Under the pieces are notes generated by a model. That model saw only the letters and a program-made list of their open reading frames with translations, did not search any database and was not told where the DNA came from. Below are positions 43,025 to 54,308 of a stretch of 64,000 bases of DNA, piece after piece. Position 1 is the first letter of the stretch; each line of letters starts with the position of its first letter. Made by a program: the position numbers and the translations under genes. This stretch comes from Corinectria fuckeliana (taxonomy: Eukaryota > Ascomycota > Sordariomycetes > Hypocreales > Nectriaceae): positions 62,001-126,000 of the forward strand of contig WPDH01000075.1 in assembly GCA_019137255.1 (NCBI GenBank), in the 5' to 3' direction.

Positions 43025-43038
43025 GGAGGAGGAGGAGA
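42998..43038 (+). repeat. AGG trinucleotide microsatellite
   Basis: About thirteen uninterrupted AGG/GAG units in non-coding sequence downstream of the RING gene. Confidence 0.9.
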
Positions 43039-43580
43039 AGAGTGGATCGACATGCCGTGTCACTCGAAGTTCGGCCTGTCGTTTTTACTACTACGTATTC
43101 GTACGCACATAGGTCTACATAGTAGCAGTTGGCTCGTCGTACAAGTCCCGGGATATTGTTATGTACGATGAAGCGGGTTGATGGGATAGGATGAATGGGA
43201 AAGGGAAGGTATCCGTACTGGTTCCGGGAATATTACAACCTGTGAGAGCTTGCGTGAGCTGAACAGTGGGTCGGTCATCAATAACACTGCATTCATTATT
43301 ATGCCGTCGAGTTCCATTTCCATGACCAGTTGATGGACAACGCTGCCCCATTGCAGCAATATTCGCAAACCAAAAACCCCCAGGCTCCCCCTCCCAAGGG
43401 CATGTGATAATTATAGGACCTCCCTCCCCCCCTGTTCATGTCCCGTTGAACCCTTCTCCTCCTCACGTACCGTAGGTAGGTAGCCTGTTGCAGTACGTCA
43501 CTCTCTCCCCCAAATCAGGGGACGATGCGCCGCACAGAGTGAAACCTGACCTGAGGCCCCGGGATGTGTGGCATCGAACT

Positions 43581-43647
43581 GGGGGGGGGGGGGGGCCGGC
43601 GGGGCATCGNNCGGGGGGGGGGGGGGGGGGGGGCCGGCGCGGCATCT
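43581..43647 (+). other. Assembly gap (NN at 43610-43611) flanked by near-duplicate G-run sequence
   Basis: Left of the N pair is a 15-G run followed by CCGGCGGGGCATCG; right of it is a 21-G run followed by CCGGCGCGGCATCT. The two sides look like two readings of one locus, one base different, so the duplication is probably an assembly artefact. Confidence 0.7.
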
Positions 43648-45319
43648 GGAGATTTTCCCGTGTGCCAGGGATGGAGGCGCGGACCCAGGCTAACGATCCC
43701 GTGTTAGCCGTGTTGGAGGAGAGAGGCCGAGAGAGAGAGAGACATGGAGGCAATGATGCGAAAACTACTGCATTCATCATCATGCCGGCGACTGACCGAC
43801 CGTCCATCCAGTCCGTCCCATATGCAAATGCTCAAGGCAAACGGAAATGGAAACCAAAAAAAAGCTGTTTCGTCGTGTTCCGTCTGCTCCTTGATCGCAT
43901 TCCTCCCACCCGCACGGTCACCATCTATCTATCCATCCCTCTCTCTCTTTCTACATAGTACTCGTGTCATCAGCAGTCAGTCGGTTTCCCACCCGCCCGC
44001 GAACCAGGTCGAACCGAACGTGCTATGTACGTCGAGGGAAGCGGAAAACGGCACGGCACACACACAACCGCAAAGCCCAGAAAACCCAAACGGCGGCCAA
44101 ACCGAAGTGCCCTCCGAGTGGGGGAATAGCATCATCTCACCGCGGCGGTGCCGGTATCCGATGGCGCCCAATGGACCCCCGGCAAGTCGGCACGACAACA
44201 TCCACACCCTCGACTGCCCATCCTGCGCATCGTCAAATTGTCACTCGTCCTTATCTGTCATGAGGAGCCCTTCTCCCCCCCCCCCCTCCTCCTCCTCTGG
44301 CGGGGCCGTCCCTTTTTCCACCTCCTCTCACTGTGTCTGTTCGGTTCGTAGCCTACTAGTGAAGGTCGTCGTAGCTACAGTGCGAACGAAGCAACATCGT
44401 TCTTCGGCAAGCTTTCGCCGTCCGCGCGCGCGGCGTCCAAGCAGCGAGCCTACTAGGACCCAAAGTTCCAGGCCACTCAGGCAGGTCTGGTTCCCGCCGC
44501 CTGGGTGTCACGCCCTCGCCTCGCTGGCCGCCCGCTCTCTTCGTCCGCCCAACAGGCTCGTTCTCTCTGGCCTTTTTGCCCTGATCTTTCTTCTTGTTGC
44601 TGCCCTCTTCTTCCCGTCTGATCGGTTCAAGGGTAGTTCGGCACCCGGCTTGCGTCCTGGGACCCAGCCCAGCCAGCCCGGCCCAGCTTCGTGCGCTGTC
44701 TCGGAAGTGCGGCTTCTTCTACGCTGCGGCTGCGGCTGCCTTTGCCCGCCCTGGCTTGCGGTTGGCCCTTTTATTGCCATCGAGCGCCCTCCTCCTCCCC
44801 CCCGGGGGACGAGACGCCAAGCCCATCGCCGTCTCCAATTCCCGGCTTCCCTCCGTCCTCTCATCAATTGAATCTTTCCGTGAGGATGCTGATGCTGACG
44901 ACTCCGACGCTGCTTCTTGTTACTGTTGGTCCTGTAGCAGCCTGAGTAAAGAGAAAAGGGAAAGAAAAAGAGCAAGATACTGAAAAGGACTCGAATGGGA
45001 CGGAGACTGTGAGAGAGCGAGAGACAGAGACAAGGAGAGAGAGAGTCTCGTCTACCTGCCACATCCGCCCCACGACGACGGACGGCGACGACGACAACTT
45101 CGTACAGCCATTACCACTACTACGCAACTTCTACGACTACCACGACTCACTGCGTCGCACCGCCTGCGTGCAACAGACTGATATCCTCATTCATTCATCC
45201 ATCCACCCACTCTTCCATCCATCCCGTCTCATCCTTGCACCCACCACCCATCCATCCATCTATACATACATAAATCACACACAAACAACACAGACACACA
45301 TAAACACACATCAACCGCC

Positions 45320-46461
45320 ATGGACGGCCTGCCCGCAACCGCCGCCATCGCCGGCCTCCTCGCCGTCAGCGGCATCGCCATCGACATGCTCTGGGACCTC
45401 AACACGTCGCCCAAGTCCCACACGGCCGTCCTCAACCTGGCCCTGCGCGAGGTCAAGGAGAGCCGCTCCTCCATCCACGCCCTCACCAAGACCCTCTCCC
45501 TCCTCGAGTCCCGCCAGGTGCCCTTCCCCGCCCGCGCCGCCTGGATCGCCGTCGACCAGCTCGTCGCCACCCTCACCGACGCCGTCCTCGCCTTCTCCAA
45601 GCTCTTCGCCCTGTGCTCCGCCATCGAGGCCGACGCGGCGAGGTCCGGCCCCGAGGAGGCCACCGTTCGCTACGAGAAGCGCATGCGTGCCCTCTGCGCG
45701 CGCATCCGCTGGCACAACCTGTCCATCGCCATGATGATGACCATCATCAACTGGTAACCGAGCCTCCCCCTTTCCCCCGCGACGTGTTGTTGCTTCCCCC
45801 TTCCGTACTAACACCTTTCAAAAGCCCCGCCGAGACCGATGCCAAGAACAGCCGCGACGAGCTCGCCCACCGCACCACCCGCCTCCTCACCTTCAACTAC
45901 GGCCTCGCCAACCGCATGCAGCGCGGCCTCACCCCCATGGGCATCTCGTACCCGTACCCGTACGCCGCCCAGATGGCGTCTCCGTCGCCCTCCCCACCCA
46001 CCTCCGCATCTTCCTCCGCTGTCCTGCCGCCAAGCACCCAGCCCGCCGGCCTGCCCAGCACCACCCAGCCGGCTGCCAAGCTCGCCACGTCCGGGGTTGC
46101 CGCCGCCGCCGCCCCACCACCAACCGCCGCCCAAGTGGGTCGCGCCCCCCGATCCTCCCCCGGCACCGTCGCCGGCTACTCCTGCTGGCCCACCCATTTC
46201 TCCGGCTACACCCTCGCCCACACTGCCGTCCTGTCCCTCATCCGTCTCCCCGTCAGCGCCGGCGAGCTGCGGGGCGACCGGGACTTTTACTCCGTCGCCT
46301 ACGCGCCGCAGGCTGGCTACGCCGAGTACGGAGGTGCTTCCGTCTTCTCTCAGCCCAGCATCCGATCCCCCTCGGCTACGCCAAGCCCGCCAGGGTCCAG
46401 CTGGGAAGCAAAGGAAATGTCCTCCGTGCGTACTCACATGACACAGGGCACGGCAATGTGA
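45320..46461 (+). CDS. Hypothetical protein with HeLo-like/Fungal_N-like helical N-domain
   Basis: Exons are 45320-45753 and 45825-46461; the intron (45754-45824) has donor GTAACC, a perfect TACTAAC branch and acceptor AAAAG, giving 356 residues. The first ~170 residues are helical: MDGLPATAAIAGLLAVSGIA, then LNLALREVKESRSSIHALTK, LLESRQVPFPARAAWIAVDQ, and after the splice RDELAHRTTRLLTFNYGLAN. The layout resembles the fungal N-terminal domain found in HeLo-like and STAND-associated proteins, but I cannot confirm membership. The second half is Pro/Ser/Ala-rich and probably disordered, ending without a recognisable domain. Reading through the donor meets a stop at once. Function unknown. Confidence 0.68.
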
Positions 46462-46870
46462 GCTATGCCTCAGCACCGTTGCTATGTTACATCATAGCAT
46501 ACTAGTATGCCATACTGTTGCTATGCCACATGGAGGAGTTATTTATTTTTATTATCATCACACTGAAATCTGGTTTGCGCCTCACAGCAAACAGCACTTT
46601 CGCAAGTTGGTCTCCAAGGTTAGGGTTTGGGAAAATATCATAGCATTGTTAGGGCATGGTGTATAGACGGGTACTTATTTCATGTACATTTGATATCACG
46701 ACCTTGCCCCTATGGCAAACGACATCCTGTTTTTTATTTTATTTTAGGATGAGGAACTAGTATCATATTCAAGCATTCATTCTTCATGTTATTCATCTAT
46801 CCAAGCTTGCTCTATCAATGGAGATATCCACATCATAGACTAAGGTTACTAGCTACTTGGGCTTAAAGGT
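46462..46870. other. 3' flanks of two convergent genes
   Basis: About 410 bp of mostly AT-rich sequence between the stops of the 45320 gene and the aminopeptidase. No gene is seen. Confidence 0.6.
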
Positions 46871-48568
46871 TTAGATGAAGAGCTTGCCGCCGTGGTACTT
46901 GACCGATTCATCGTACGCGTTCACCGACACGTCGTCGGTACGCTTGGGGAAACCGTCAAAGGAAAGGGCATATGTGGCGACGGAGTGGGCAATGAGCTGT
47001 TGGCAGAGTCAGTTACATGATCCTCGGCCGATTCTTTTGACTGGTGAGTCATGGAGCTTACCTTGGTGTTGACGACCCAAGCGGTGTAGTTGACATTGCT
47101 GAGGTCATCGCAGAGCTGATGGTAGCACGGGTCGTACCAGTCGCCGGCCTTGCCACCAAACTGTTCAACTTCCTCCTTGGTCTTGATGCCCTCGGCACCA
47201 GTCGCGATTCCTCCGGCCGGGATGCCACCTCGGATGAACCCGTCGTAGTCGCTGCGGCCATCGAAGGGGATAAAGGTGTAGTTCAGGCCCTGATCCTCGT
47301 ACCAGTCGACGTACAGGTTCCGCAGCTCCTCGGATCCAGCTGGGCTCTCGTCGTTGGTGGCGTTGTAGATCTGGTAGGCAAAGTTGGGGCTGGCCATCAT
47401 GTCATAGTCCATGAACAGGCGGATCTTCTTGTTCTCCTTCTCCGGCAGCACCTCGACGTAGTGATCGCTGCCCAAAAGGCCCTCCTCCTCTCCTAGTCGG
47501 GGTTAGTCCAGGAAATCTACTCGACGCTCAACTGGGGTTCGACTTACCAGCCCACCACGCAAATCGGACGCAGTTCTTGACCTCAAACTTGGTCAACTGG
47601 GTGGCAACTTCGAGGACCGAGATGCTGCCAGAGCCGTCATCGTTGATGCCAGGACCCTCGGCGACACTGTCACTGTGCCCACCGAGCATGACGCAGTTGT
47701 CAGCATCACCGTCACGGGTCTGGGCAATGATATTGGTGGTCGAAATGGTCTTGACCTCGGCATCAATGTAGGCAATGGAGTCGATCTTTTCGCCGTCCTT
47801 GAGCCGCTTGACAATGGCCTTGCCCTCCTCGCCGGATAGGCCAAAGGTCGCAATGTGGTCGGGAGAGGGCGTGCCTAGAGTACCGTGGACTTCGTCCTTG
47901 TCGGTGTTGTAGACGATGGCGGCAACGGCACCAGCTTTGCCAGCGTTCCCGGACTTGGTGCCGAAGGGGCAGGTCCCTCGTTGGATAAGAGCAATGTTGC
48001 CGGTCACGTTCTTGGGGTAGTCGGACTCGTCGCAGCCATCATTCTTGACCACGACTAGGTCGCCGTAAACGGGCTGCCTGTTGGCGGTGGGAGGAGTCAG
48101 GCCCATGGGGGAAGCGTCCTTGGGGACATCGTTGCCGAGAACCAGGCGGGACTCGAAGACGTTGCCAGAGACGGCGGGGAAAGGCTGCTTGGAGATGTCG
48201 TAGAAGTCGCCGAGCTTGGCGAGTTCCTGGGCGATGTACGCGAGAGTGCCAGTGTGACCTGGTTGCAGTGTTAGCGAGTGTGCGCATCCGCGTCCCGGCC
48301 GACAGGGCTATAACGTACCTTCGCTGCCAATGACGCGAGTCGGGTGATTGTACTCGTCCTCGCCGAGCTCAGCAATCTTGTAGAGCTCCTTGGCGCGGGC
48401 CTCGAGGTTGTCGGCGCTGACGAGCTTCTGCAGGGCCTCGGAGTCAATGACGGGTAGGCCGCCGTTGGTCCAGGGCACTTCTGCGTTGCTGAGAGGGACC
48501 TGGGGCTGGCCGGCAGAGACGCCCGAGAGCGCCGTTGCGGCCACAAGAAGGCCCTTGAAGATGGTCAT
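46871..48568 (-). CDS. LAP2: M28 aminopeptidase with PA domain (leucine aminopeptidase 2 / aminopeptidase Y type)
   Basis: Zinc exopeptidase removing N-terminal residues; secreted or vacuolar. Exons are 48568-48319, 48258-47548, 47492-47062 and 46996-46871, giving 505 residues, the normal length. A clear signal peptide, MTIFKGLLVAATALSGVSA, starts the protein. A protease-associated domain spans about 130-245 (LVVVKNDGCDESDYPKNV, IALIQRGTCPFGTKSGNA). The co-catalytic two-zinc site is complete: His278 (GGHSDSV), Asp290 (INDDGSG), catalytic Glu322 with Glu323 (WAGEEEGLLG, made across a splice), Asp351 (DYDMMASPN) and His445 (CYHQLCDD). Several N-x-S/T glycosylation sequons occur (NVT, NAT, NYT). 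Secreted LAP2 and vacuolar Ape3 forms are hard to separate by sequence alone. Confidence 0.94.
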
Positions 48569-50338
48569 TGAGGCGGGAAATGCGGTGGGAGTGAGCTGGT
48601 GGAATGGAGGGATCGGGGACGGGGGAGGATGGAGGAGGAGAGATTGTGATCCAGAGGAGCGATGAGGTGCTGGGCCTAGGTGTCGTGCTGTGACGCAGCT
48701 TAGCCATCTCCAGCGGCCAGGGGCCTCCACTAATAATAGTAGGTAGGCCGGCTGGGGTAGCCTAGACTAGTGGTTGCCCTGCGACGCCGACGACCGGACG
48801 CAGGAACACGGAAGAGCTCTTATCTTATCAGCGGGCAGTTATGCAGCACAAGCTCGCTAGCCCGCCTATCTTAACAGCTAGTAGAAGCTGTGACACTACG
48901 TACAATGAGGCCTAATAAACCACAAGCCCCATATTATACTGTAGACTCATTCATTCCATGTTACCTACCTGCTTAGATACTGAAAGCCTTTTTGTAGCCA
49001 TCCGCCAGCCAGCACTCACGACAGATGCACATGATTGATTGCTCTCTCCCCCTTCGGCCTTGGGCTCAGCACGCTGATAGTCTGGTGTCGCGTGCTCAAT
49101 CCCTCTCGTCGCACCGTGACCCGTTGGTGACCGGGGAATTCGCTTTTTAGGAGTGGTTACATCCTGCGTGAGCAACCCCGTTCGTCGCTGCGAATCCAAC
49201 CTCATCACCGACCGCTCATTCAACTTGTCCTCTCTTCACCCGCTCTCAAGATACTGCCCCGGCCATGGCCGTGCGCCGTAAAAGTCAAACATGGCGCCCG
49301 ACGACTCGCGTTCGCGCCGCCTTCGTCCCTCTTCGGCCTCACGCTCCGCGTTTGTTTCGCCCGTGCTCGTGACCTTTCCGTGTTAGCAAACACGCCCGCC
49401 AGTGTCCCCCGAGGTGAGTCGCTTGTAAAATGCTCACCTGGTCTCGTACCTTTTCTCGAGTCGAAAATGCTCTGTCTACCGCGCTGTGGACGCTCGACTT
49501 CCACCCCGAGACCTTGGCTCCGAGACCTGTGTACAGGGTGTAGGCCGGGTGCATCTCGAACCAGCAGCACGATCAACCGTCCATGGACGATACGCACGAG
49601 TGATGTTGAATCTCAGCTAGCCGAGAGCAATGGAATCGTGCTCATTTTATCCCTCTGGGTATATCGCTCCCAAGGTTCCATATACCTCACACGTCAGCTA
49701 AGCACCAGCCACACCATACCATCCATAACAGAAAGCACTCCATCACAGCATCCTCTCAGCAAACCCCAGCTCCCAGATCGGCGCATGAGACCTAAAGACG
49801 GAATGAGGCGGAGTCGTCTCACTCAGACGGGCGCAACGTTGACAACAAGATTTTGAGCGCGCCTGCTTGTCCACTCACGGCACCCTGCTCGAATCTTTGG
49901 ACGTCAGCATCATCATTGTAGCTTGATGCGATGATCTGAGACACACTACCCGCCAACGAGGCCTGGGCCCTCGACGGCTGAAACCTTGAGACCTTGCGCT
50001 GACCCTGCCACCACGACGAGGGATGACTTGGCTGTAGTTCGGTGATGCATCCCCATGATGGACACTATGTACTCCTGGGACATTGGCTTTCACGTGAGTG
50101 AATAGATCTTGTAAATCAACTATGGAAAAGATGGAAAAGCATAAGCACCTCCCCTGCTAGACTCCCCATCGCCAACCGTGTGACTTCCTAAACAAACAAA
50201 AAACAAGATTGCACCCGCCGCCGCCAAGGCAGCCGGGGAATCCAAGCATTCGAATCTTCGTAATATACAGCTCCAACTGTGCGTGACTGCGCCATCTTCT
50301 GTGCAGTGTCTTCCCTTAAACTCCTCTGGTCACCCTCG
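48569..50338. other. Intergenic region, no supported gene
   Basis: 1.77 kb between the aminopeptidase start and the SET9 stop (both minus strand). Small ORFs at 49220-49860 on both strands lack recognisable features. No RNA gene is seen. Confidence 0.6.
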
Positions 50339-52531
50339 TTAGTGAGTAGTCACCTTGCCGCTGGTCGTCCGGAACCTGCCGCTCCTCCGGGTACTTGATG
50401 CATCCTCTGCGTTCCGCGCCGTCTTGTTCGAAACGTTCGTCGGGCCGTGCTGGCTGAGCTTTCTTCCCCGCTCGAATTCCTCCGGCTCATCCGTACCCTC
50501 CATGGACGATCTGAAACTCTTCTTGCCCCTCACTCTTCGCTCGTCGTCGGGGTCCAGAAACCGGTGGATCTCTCGGTGGTCCAGAATCCTCTGCTCCTTG
50601 TCATTCGGGCCTGCCCTCTCCGTCTTTGGCCAAACGTATCCGTAGAGCTTCGAGTGCCGTTCACACCTTGGGCACGACGCTCGTGTATAATATGCGTCTT
50701 TTTGAACAAAATACGTGGTGCAGTTTGTGCATTGAACCCATGCCATCGCTGGCTCAGATAGTAGAAGCGGCGTGAGAAGGTAGTCGCCGGCCGTCCGTGA
50801 TCGGGCAGGGGGAGTGATCTGCTTGATGAAGACTCGTCGTTGGTACTTTTTCCGAGGCTTCTGTGGCTCTTCATCTATGTTTCCAGCTTGGCTGTCTTCG
50901 ACCGCCTCGATACTAGTAGCAATAGTTGTCACGGACTCAGACACAAGCTCGGGCTCAGCTTCAGGTTCATCTTCAGGCTCAGCTTCAGGCTCAGGCTCAG
51001 CTTCAGGCTCAGGCTCAGGGTCGTGACACGTCTCTGAGGGAGTGGGAGTTGGAGCATTAAGGATCGCCGTTATAGACATGCTGGACAAGCTGGAAGCACT
51101 GGTCTGTACATGACAAGGGGTTACCGATTTGGCGGGGCTCGGCGAGGTCTCGCTTTCTGAGCTCCCAGGAGAAAAGGGTACTAGGTGAAGCATGAATGCC
51201 AACTGATGCATGGCTTCGATTCGGCTCTTTTCATCCAGCACCAGGCTCAGAGAAGCAGGTGGAGCCTTCACTGGTGTCTGCATCATGGGCTCCGGAGTCT
51301 CTTTCTCGGGCGAGGTCGCGTCCGTCTCCACCACGTCTCCATTGCTGGACGACCCGCTTCCGCTCATCGAGCTCTCACGAGACGTAGGCCGCTCAGTGGC
51401 GACAGGTGCGACCCGATGCTTGAGCCGTTTCGCGGGTGTCTTGGGCGGTGTGACAAGGGCGTCGAGCGGCCGTTTCTGGCCTCGGGGCGACTCATCTCGC
51501 GAAGGAGAGCCCGCTGCAGAAGAGTCACCAGTTTGACCGAATCTCGAGCTCCTGAAAGACTTGACAACACGCGGTCGGATGTCGGGGGCTACCGAGGGGG
51601 TTCTTGACAAGCCACCAGCGCTGTCATCTCTCCGCCGGCGGCGAAGCGAGTAACCGTCGGACTTGGCTTGCTCAATGGTTCCCCGAACCGCCACAGAGCC
51701 TTCCTCTGGCTTCCATGCGTTCCTCAAGCCATCCTCGCACGTCTTGCAGAGGCACTCGCAGTTGTCTTCGCCAAAGTAGCTCTCTCCGTAGGTGACGGTG
51801 ATTTCGTCGCCCGGCTCGATGGGTCGGGTGGCGATAATTTCAATTCCCGCATGGCTCGTTGTCATGAGCTTGGCGTTGGCATCGCAGTCGTGGTTCGCAA
51901 AGCGGGCGGGCCCCATGAACAAGCTGGTGGACTTGCTGCGTGAGCTGACGACAATGCTGAAATCCTTCTTGCGCACTGAAATCTCCTTCTCCTCCTCGGG
52001 GGTGATGTTGACCTGGATTCCGGAGAGATACTTGATCGACTCGTTGCGCTTGATTGAACGCCTCGCGGTGACGGAGGCTTCGTGAGTGACAATCGTGTAG
52101 CGGTTGGTCGAATTGACCTCCCACGGGCAATCCGGGAGGTAAATTTGCAGGTAGCGTCGGAGGTGTCGCCTGAAGTCCTCCTTTTCTTTGTCCGTCTTTA
52201 AGCCATTGGTGAACCTCCGGAATCCATTAGTGGCCAGTAGCCTCTTCTCCGCAGCAGCCAAGTCCTTGTTCAGGGCCACCTCCTCCTGGAGAATCTTGGC
52301 GATCTCCTCCTCCCGAATTCCACGCGATGGGTGGTACGATGAGCGGTTCTTCGGGACCGTTGTCCAGTAGAAGACCTTTGGCGGCCGTTAGACATGCACG
52401 AGCAAACCACTCAGGCGACGGAAAGCACTCACATGGTCAACCAAGGCATCGGTGAGAATATCGTCGTAAGCAGACAATTGCGAAAGCGTCAGGCGCTGCC
52501 TCTTAGCAGCCGCTCCCTTGGGTGGAGGCAT
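50339..52531 (-). CDS. SET9: Histone H4-K20 methyltransferase SET9 (KMT5/Suv4-20 type)
   Basis: Nuclear methyltransferase for lysine 20 of histone H4; in fission yeast this mark recruits Crb2 to DNA damage. Exons are 52531-52433 and 52375-50339, with a 57-nt intron (GTGAGT; acceptor CAAAG), giving 711 residues. The splice creates the conserved LSQLSAYDDILTDALVDHVF-YWTTV start of the family. The SET domain runs about 125-232, with ARFANHDCDANAKL (NHDCDAN, 194-200) and GDEITVTYGESYFG (Tyr229). A post-SET CECLCKTCE cysteine group follows at 239-247. The C-terminal two thirds are disordered, with an E/P/A repeat (about 495-525), then CTNC and CPRC pairs near 585-605 that may bind zinc. Confidence 0.94.
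50936..51024 (+). repeat. Imperfect 6-bp-based coding repeat in SET9
   Basis: GGCTCA/GCTTCA hexamer-like units encode the EPEPEAEPEPE-type stretch of SET9 on the opposite strand. It is a likely length-variable site. Confidence 0.75.
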
Positions 52532-53310
52532 ATTCTCAGCTTCTTATGCAGTCCCACAGTGACCCAATGCACAAAATGCAGTCGAAGAGCAGTCAATGAG
52601 CGTACGTATCTTTCCAAGCCCAGCCAACAAGACGGCAAAAGAGCGGACGCCGAGCAGCAAAGTTTCCCGACAACAATGCAAACCTTGGAGGCGGTGGCCG
52701 AAAAGGAGAGGGCGCAGCGAAAGCGATGGACACTCGGTTCAGCTCAATCCCGCAACGTCATACCGTCCGTTAGTCGTCGGATGAGACAGGGGAAAGGAAA
52801 ACGAGCGGGTCGGTGTCGGCGGCGAGAAGCGATGAGGCGAGGAGGGGATAAAGGATAGAGCAGAACAGCCAGACAGAAGGAAACTCAGCCTCACGGGATT
52901 TTTAAGGAGAGAAGAGATGCATGAGGTGGAATGACATCGTTGTGCTGGGCTTAGGGGGCCGTTGGCTTGGCCTAGTTTGTCGCATTCCGGCCCCATTGAT
53001 TTGGCTGACCAGGCGACGCCATGGCTCGTATTATTGGAGTGGCTTAGCCTGAATTCAGCTCCTGTGTTTCTTGCTTGGGTCACTGCGTTGGTTCCTGTGG
53101 CTGTACATGAAGCTAGTCCGTGCAACGTGCAACAGCCAACCATGGGAGTCAGATGGTCCAGGGGAGCCCAACTTGTTTTGTCCGGGCAAGGCTGCGCACG
53201 TGACTTGGCCAAAAAGTTCAACACCATGCTTTGGCGATGCCCACGAGCTGGATGGATCTACGGCCGGTGAAGCGATCTAGACCTCCCCACCCGAGGAAGC
53301 TCCTTTCAAG
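52532..53310. other. Divergent promoter region
   Basis: 780 bp between the divergent SET9 and uL14m starts. The open frames in it lack supported starts and domains. Confidence 0.6.
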
Positions 53311-53820
53311 ATGATCCAATTAAAGGTTTGTTAGGTCAATGCACACGCAAAACGGACTGCTAACTTATCCAGTCGATGCTCAACTGCATCGATAACTCGG
53401 GCGCTGCCCTTGTCGAGTGCGTCCTCGTTGTCGGCCAGAAGCGACATGCTAGAATTGGTACGGCACCGCCAAAACCCAAGCTCATAGTGTACAAGCAACC
53501 CCTCGCCGCTAACACTCTTTCTAGGTGACCGCATTGTCTGCGTCGTCCAGGAGCAGCGTGGTTCCTCCTCCGGCGGCATGGCCGGCATCTCGGCCGCCAA
53601 CAAGGTCAAGCGCGGCGACATCCGCCACGCCGTCGTCGTCCGCACCCGATACCCTACCCAGCGTGCCGACGGCTCCGTCGTCCGCTTCGACGACAACGCC
53701 TGTGTCCTCCTCAACAAGGCTGGCGACCCTGTTGGCTCCCGCATCAACGGCGCTGTCGGCGCCGAGCTGAAGCGCAAGAAGTGGAGCAAGATTCTCTCCA
53801 TGGCTCCCATGCAGGCATAA
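53311..53820 (+). CDS. Mitochondrial large-subunit ribosomal protein uL14m
   Basis: Structural protein of the mitochondrial large ribosomal subunit, at the subunit interface. Exons are 53311-53325 (five codons), 53373-53457 and 53525-53820, giving 131 residues. It is bacterial-L14-like and unlike cytosolic uL14: MLNCIDNSGAALVECVLVVG, GDRIVCVVQEQ, VKRGDIRHAVVVRTRYPTQR, and PDGSV-like ADGSVVRFDDNACVLLNKAG, ending WSKILSMAP. The lack of the cytosolic GGGGGK-type start and the match to the 122-residue bacterial form support the organelle assignment; yeast Mrpl38 is the corresponding protein. No classical cleavable presequence is seen, as is known for this family. The long antisense ORF over this gene is a GC-driven shadow. 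Confidence 0.93.
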
Positions 53821-54308
53821 ACGGGTCGAACTGGGGACTTGATGGATGAGCTGTGTGTATCAATGGCACTGGGACTTAAGACATGGAGACGTGAGGAGGC
53901 TTCCATGTACGAGTGGGATTATGTACAACTACGAACATTCGGGCATTTGCGAGGCGTTGAGATGCGATAACAAAATACACCTTTCAGCCAAGCTAAGTTT
54001 CTACGAGTTTGACCATGTCACATACAAGATAATGAGCGGAATTTGTGATGAAGTTTGTAACAAAACTTGCTGCGAGAGGCAGCTTCGGTTATTAGTTACC
54101 GGGTCTTTCCTATTTTCTGAATGGATATCATGCAAAGGCAGTGATATTTAGTCCATATGATGCGTCTTAATCCTTGCGCGTCACTGTGATAAACCCTCCT
54201 TGTCTCCTTCAACGCCATGCCAAGTAAAAAAACAATCGAGTACTTCCTCCACTGGGGATAGAATAGCCAAGTCGATGATATGCGGGTATCGGTACAACAA
54301 ACTGTTGC
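53821..54308. other. 3' flanks of two convergent genes
   Basis: About 490 bp between the stops of uL14m and RPB9. Nothing coding is recognised. Confidence 0.65.

Larger units (their letters stand above)
42748..45319. other. Repeat-rich non-coding region with assembly gap
   Basis: 2.6 kb without a supported gene. It holds an AGG triplet tract, G and C homopolymers, a 2-N gap, GA-rich and CATC-rich tracts leading up to the gene at 45320. Much of 43700-45319 could be 5' leader or promoter of that gene. The overlapping ORFs here run through the low-complexity tracts. Confidence 0.6.

Noticed and set aside
43744..44871. 375-codon plus-strand open frame upstream of the gene at 45320
   Set aside because: It runs through C-rich, CT-rich and CATC repeats, gives a Pro/Ser/Arg-rich random-looking product, and more probably represents promoter or leader sequence.
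53331..53906. 191-codon minus-strand ORF opposite the uL14m gene
   Set aside because: It is the antisense shadow of a clearly conserved, spliced ribosomal protein gene and arises from GC-rich third positions.
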